Of a stretch of 64,000 nucleotides of DNA, positions 60,646-64,000 are shown in pieces (the stretch's first letter is position 1; the number at the start of each line of letters is the position of its first letter). The DNA is from Cyprinodon diabolis (taxonomy: Eukaryota > Chordata > Actinopteri > Cyprinodontiformes > Cyprinodontidae). Where the stretch lies: NCBI GenBank assembly GCA_030533445.1, contig CM060081.1, positions 16,271,655-16,335,654 of the forward strand, in the 5' to 3' direction. The notes beneath the pieces were generated by a model, which saw only the letters and a program-made list of their open reading frames with translations, made no database searches and was not told where the DNA came from. A program made the position numbers and the translations under genes.

Positions 60646-62074
60646 CTGAAAGGCCAACATGAAGAATAATAATTTATCAGATATTCAAGACAAATGCTTC
60701 ATAATTCAACTAAACAAACTAAGCCAAAAAAGCTGCTGACTTCTCCACAAATTATGAGAATTTGTACACAAGTGATGCAAAATAAAGGAACTTGATAAAT
60801 AATTACAGAGTTTGCTGTGCTTCACCACTTAGCCTAAGAAAAGGAAAAAGTAGTAGGGATAAACTGGAAGAACAAACTGTTTCCAGCCTTCATTCTTTAA
60901 AGGATGGCCAGATCATTTCAAAACAGTTCAAAGTCCATTGTTTAACACAGATAATGCATATTCACAATGTTAAATATTAAATACAGTAACCAGTGTTTTC
61001 AGAAATAACCCCAAAGGTTCAGAAGAATCGCAAAGAAACATCAAACCTTTAACTCAGCCTCCACACGCCACACTTAGCAAGCATAATGTTAAAAGTTTCT
61101 GAAGGAAAAGCAGAGGCCTTGAGGCCATTGTGACTTTATATGAAGTCTTAACAGACAAAAGCTTCTTTGAAAATAGGACTACAGCAGGAAATAAGTATTA
61201 AAATATGAAAATGGGGAAAATATAAGATTTCTGAAAGTTTGTAGGTAACTTTATACTTTCAAGGCATATTTGAGAGGATTTAACATCAAATGTATCAACT
61301 AATTTAACATTTATCAGGGTCAGATAATACAGATCCAGATTTCTCAAAGTGAGGAATACATTTTAGTAACTTAACAGCATGAGGGTCACTAAATATGTTC
61401 GAACCGGGCTCTGCAACCTTTACTATCCAAATCGCAATTTTTTAGCTATAGGAAACTTGTTTAGGAGGTCCAAATGTTACATGAACCTTTAAATAAAAGG
61501 GGGAAAAAAGCTTTTAATTTTTGGTAATATTTTTAGAGCACCATTTTGTTTTAAAAGAATCAAACTTTACAAAAATAGTATGAATATATTATCTTTTGTA
61601 AGATGTTGATATTGTGGGGAATAATACAAAAGAAATGGTTTCCAAACTAATGACAAGAAAAACTGTTGTACAAAATAGTACCAGTGTTGTTGGTGGTATT
61701 TTTTTGAACAAATGCTATCCAAATATTCCATAAAAATCTAAAAATTCTAAAACTTGAATCTGTTATGTTATGCCAATGTTATTTATTTATTTTTTCCAAT
61801 GTTATTAAGAGAGGTGTTGAAGGTCCAAAGAGCCACGGGCCTGCGTATCCATGTTGCAGATCCCTGTATTAGAATATCAAAGCATATCTCATTCATAATA
61901 GAAACTTAAACTCGCCATATTTTACACAATGCTGTATGTTTTAAGCAATCATTTTTCTAAATTTTTATCGTTGAACTTTCTCAGAAAATTTAAAAACTAA
62001 ATAGACCAATAAAGACATACATTCTATTAAAAAATTCTGCGGGACTATCATTGGCACCCTCAAAAAAAAGTGTT

Positions 62075-62748
62075 TGGTGCAGATACAGTATACTTCATTA
62101 ATTCCAAAGGGAAATTAAATGTTGCACTAAGACATAGTTTTTTTCAAAACAAAAGGTAAAAAAAATGTTTTAAGTTACTTGTCTTTTATTTTTAAACCAG
62201 TCTTCATAGGTGTTAATAGCTGTAGGCTGGAAGGGTTCTCTGTAGTCGTCTGCCTTGCACCGGATCTGAAGAAGCCTCTTACTGAAGACACTTTGCTGAT
62301 CTTTACTGAAGAGGATGCTCACAGTTGTTTATAATCTTATTTACTTTATGAATAATTCTTCTTTGTGAAATAATCTCCAGAGGTTCTAGAGGAGTTCCTA
62401 GAACAGAGCTGGCCATCTTTATCAACTTGTTGAGCTTCTTTCAGTCATTTGCTCTAATGCTTTCACCCTAATGCTTTCACTCAATCAGACGATGGTAAAA
62501 GAGATCAAACTCTAGACAACAGACTCATAGTAGATATGTAGCATATTGCTGCAAACACTGAAGGTCTAAAACTTCCTTAACTAGAACAGTCTGCTCTGTC
62601 CCTTCTTGTAGATGCTTCAGAGTTGTGTCTCCAGTCTAGTTTATTGTCTAGGTGAACACCAATGTATTTATACTCCACCACCTCCACTTTATCACCTTCT
62701 CCTAGGATTCAACTTGCTCCTGTTTCTTCTGAAATCTACAAACATCTC
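62075..62748 (-). mobile_element. LINE relic, 3' part
   Basis: On the + strand, TTCATTAATTCCAAAGGGAAATT (near 62094, inverted LINE tail) is followed by CTGTCCCTTCTTGTAGATG and then AGTTTATTGTCTAGGTGAAC and ATTTATACTCCACCACCTCC. These are the familiar inverted 3' coding segments of a fish LINE (L2/Rex-like). It is broken by frameshifts and split at 62748 by a hAT insertion; the remainder continues at 63839. Confidence 0.65.
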
Positions 62749-63838
62749 TAGGGCTGGGTATTGTTCAAAAATTTTCAGTTCCGGTACCAATACCGATACC
62801 TTCACTTCGATACCGGTTCCTGAACTATACTTTTTTCGATACCAGTTTTATAATATCAATTTGAAGAACAAGAAAATTACACAACATAAAAAAGTACAAA
62901 TGAGTACTTGAGTTTTATTTTAAGCTTTGATTTTTCCATTTACATTTTTCCTCTTACATAAAAAAAAATTCCGTGTCTAATATTCACTGTTACATTGTGA
63001 GGACCTTTTTTACTTAGCAGTTTTCCTTTAGAAAAATTACCATGTCTGACAAACAAGCCCGTTGAATGGGATCCTACTGACAGCGCACCGCTGGTATGTG
63101 GGGGTCTGAGTGGCTCCGACAGAAATATTGGAAGGCAGGATGAACTGACTGCACTGATTAAGTTTTCAGGTGGATTTTCCCACTTAAAAACATAACAAAA
63201 CTACTTTATTCCCATTGATCACAGCAAATATAGCTGCAAGGCAAATAAAGGATAGAGTAGCTCCGCCCAACGCGCGTCAGAGCCACTTTTGCACCGCGCA
63301 GCCAGAGCAGCAAAGCTTCTTCAGCCGCGCGTCAGAAGCTGGTACAAGCAGCAAAAAGGAAGCAGCAGACGCGATTTTGCTGCTCCTGCTGCGTCCAGTT
63401 TGAAAGCAGCATGATTCACTCCGCTCTGGCTTCGCACTGCCCACGGGCTGCTGAGAGGAGGATGGTCGTGCCGGCTGCGGTCCGCTCTTCTTGCAGTCAA
63501 ACACCGAGCAACTTTCTGCTCTTAAATTGTTTCCGTGCACAATGTTTTGCATTGCGCACTATTGGCAGCAGTCTTAATAAAGTGAAGCCGCACTTTTGAC
63601 CTGGGGGGCATTTTAAAGGGGTTCCATGACGCTCACAACCAGTTCACAACAGATACACATGAACCCTGGCTGTAGGCGTGACCACCTATGTATTTTTCCT
63701 GGATGACGCAATCACGTTAAGTGTTACAGCCAATCACCGAAACTTGGTACCGAAAGACGAGGTGTGTTTCGATACTCTGTAGAACCGAAGCATTTCGGTC
63801 GGTACCATAAAAGAACCGAAGTTCGGTACCCAGCCCTA
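62749..63838. mobile_element. 1.09-kb hAT element nested in the LINE relic
   Basis: The termini TAGGGCTGGGTA (62749) and TACCCAGCCCTA (ending 63838) are followed inward by GGTACC/CGATACCGG-type subterminal motifs on both sides. The perfect 8-bp duplication AACATCTC is at 62741-62748 and 63839-63846. The interior (63240-63600) is GC-rich with only short overlapping frames and no transposase domain, so it is non-autonomous. Removing it restores continuity of the LINE. Confidence 0.93.
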
Positions 63839-64000
63839 AACATCTCCCATGTTTTATTGACAGTTCAGATGATTGTTTCCACACTATGACACAACGGTTC
63901 ACTAGCTCCCTGTACTCAGCTTATTGCCCATATTTAATGAACCTAATGACTACAAAGTATCTCTGCAGATGAGAGGACTCTGTCTGGTACTAAAAGTCAG
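63839..64000 (-). mobile_element. LINE relic, continuation after the hAT insertion
   Basis: It resumes with AACATCTCCCATGTTTTATTG and runs off the window. It is in the same orientation and order as 62075-62748. Confidence 0.6.

Larger units (their letters stand above)
60646..64000 (-). other. taf4: taf4 intron (partial, runs off the window)
   Basis: I looked on the - strand for the upstream TAF4 exon (the EREILLRAAK-like end) and did not find it. 60650-62070 is AT-rich with nothing I can name. From about 62075 a LINE relic, itself interrupted by a hAT element, fills the rest. Confidence 0.8.

Overview
The window is vertebrate, and almost certainly from a ray-finned (teleost) fish. It holds short coding exons with canonical GT/AG borders, separated by AT-rich introns that are full of hAT, Tc1/mariner, LINE and tRNA-SINE relics. 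I cannot name the species from sequence alone. Two protein-coding genes are supported, arranged tail to tail: the 3' half of cdh4 (R-cadherin, classical type I cadherin) on the + strand, and the 3' end of taf4 (TFIID subunit 4) on the - strand. The same neighbours, CDH4 and TAF4, lie tail to tail on human 20q13.33, so this is conserved synteny.

Layout. 1-38259: nine cdh4 coding exons (4427-4564, 10738-10923, 11157-11410, 16849-16991, 28442-28678, 29341-29574, 29688-29827, 35939-36103, 38053-38259). Their phases join cleanly into 1704 nt (567 residues plus stop), running from the end of ectodomain repeat EC2 through EC3-EC5, the membrane helix and the p120- and beta-catenin-binding tail. Upstream exons (signal peptide, prodomain, EC1 and most of EC2) lie outside the window. 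38260 to about 39560: cdh4 3' UTR with AATAAA at 39534. About 39.6-52.6 kb: intergenic, with transposon relics, two convergent CTCF-type motifs and stretches that look like conserved non-coding DNA. About 52.6-53.7 kb: taf4 3' UTR. 53722-53886, 60368-60490 and 60589-60645: the last three taf4 coding exons (- strand, 114 residues plus stop). The window ends inside the next taf4 intron.

Mobile DNA dominates the non-coding sequence. Four hAT elements have perfect 8-bp target-site duplications (12018-12300, 17809-18762, 33313-34060 and 39901-40254 form two families of two), and a fifth (62749-63838) sits inside a LINE relic. The most unusual structure is a composite repeat at about 56.29-58.77 kb in the long taf4 intron. 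It has a 69-bp hairpin tandem at one end and a 51-bp hairpin tandem at the other. Into it has jumped a 787-bp fold-back element whose arms are arrays of 43-bp units, each carrying two 8-bp palindromes.

Functionally, cdh4 encodes a calcium-dependent homophilic adhesion protein linked to the actin cytoskeleton through catenins, and taf4 a general transcription factor subunit. Nothing here suggests they share a pathway; their adjacency looks like ancestral linkage. No prokaryote-type system (operon, CRISPR, phage) is present.
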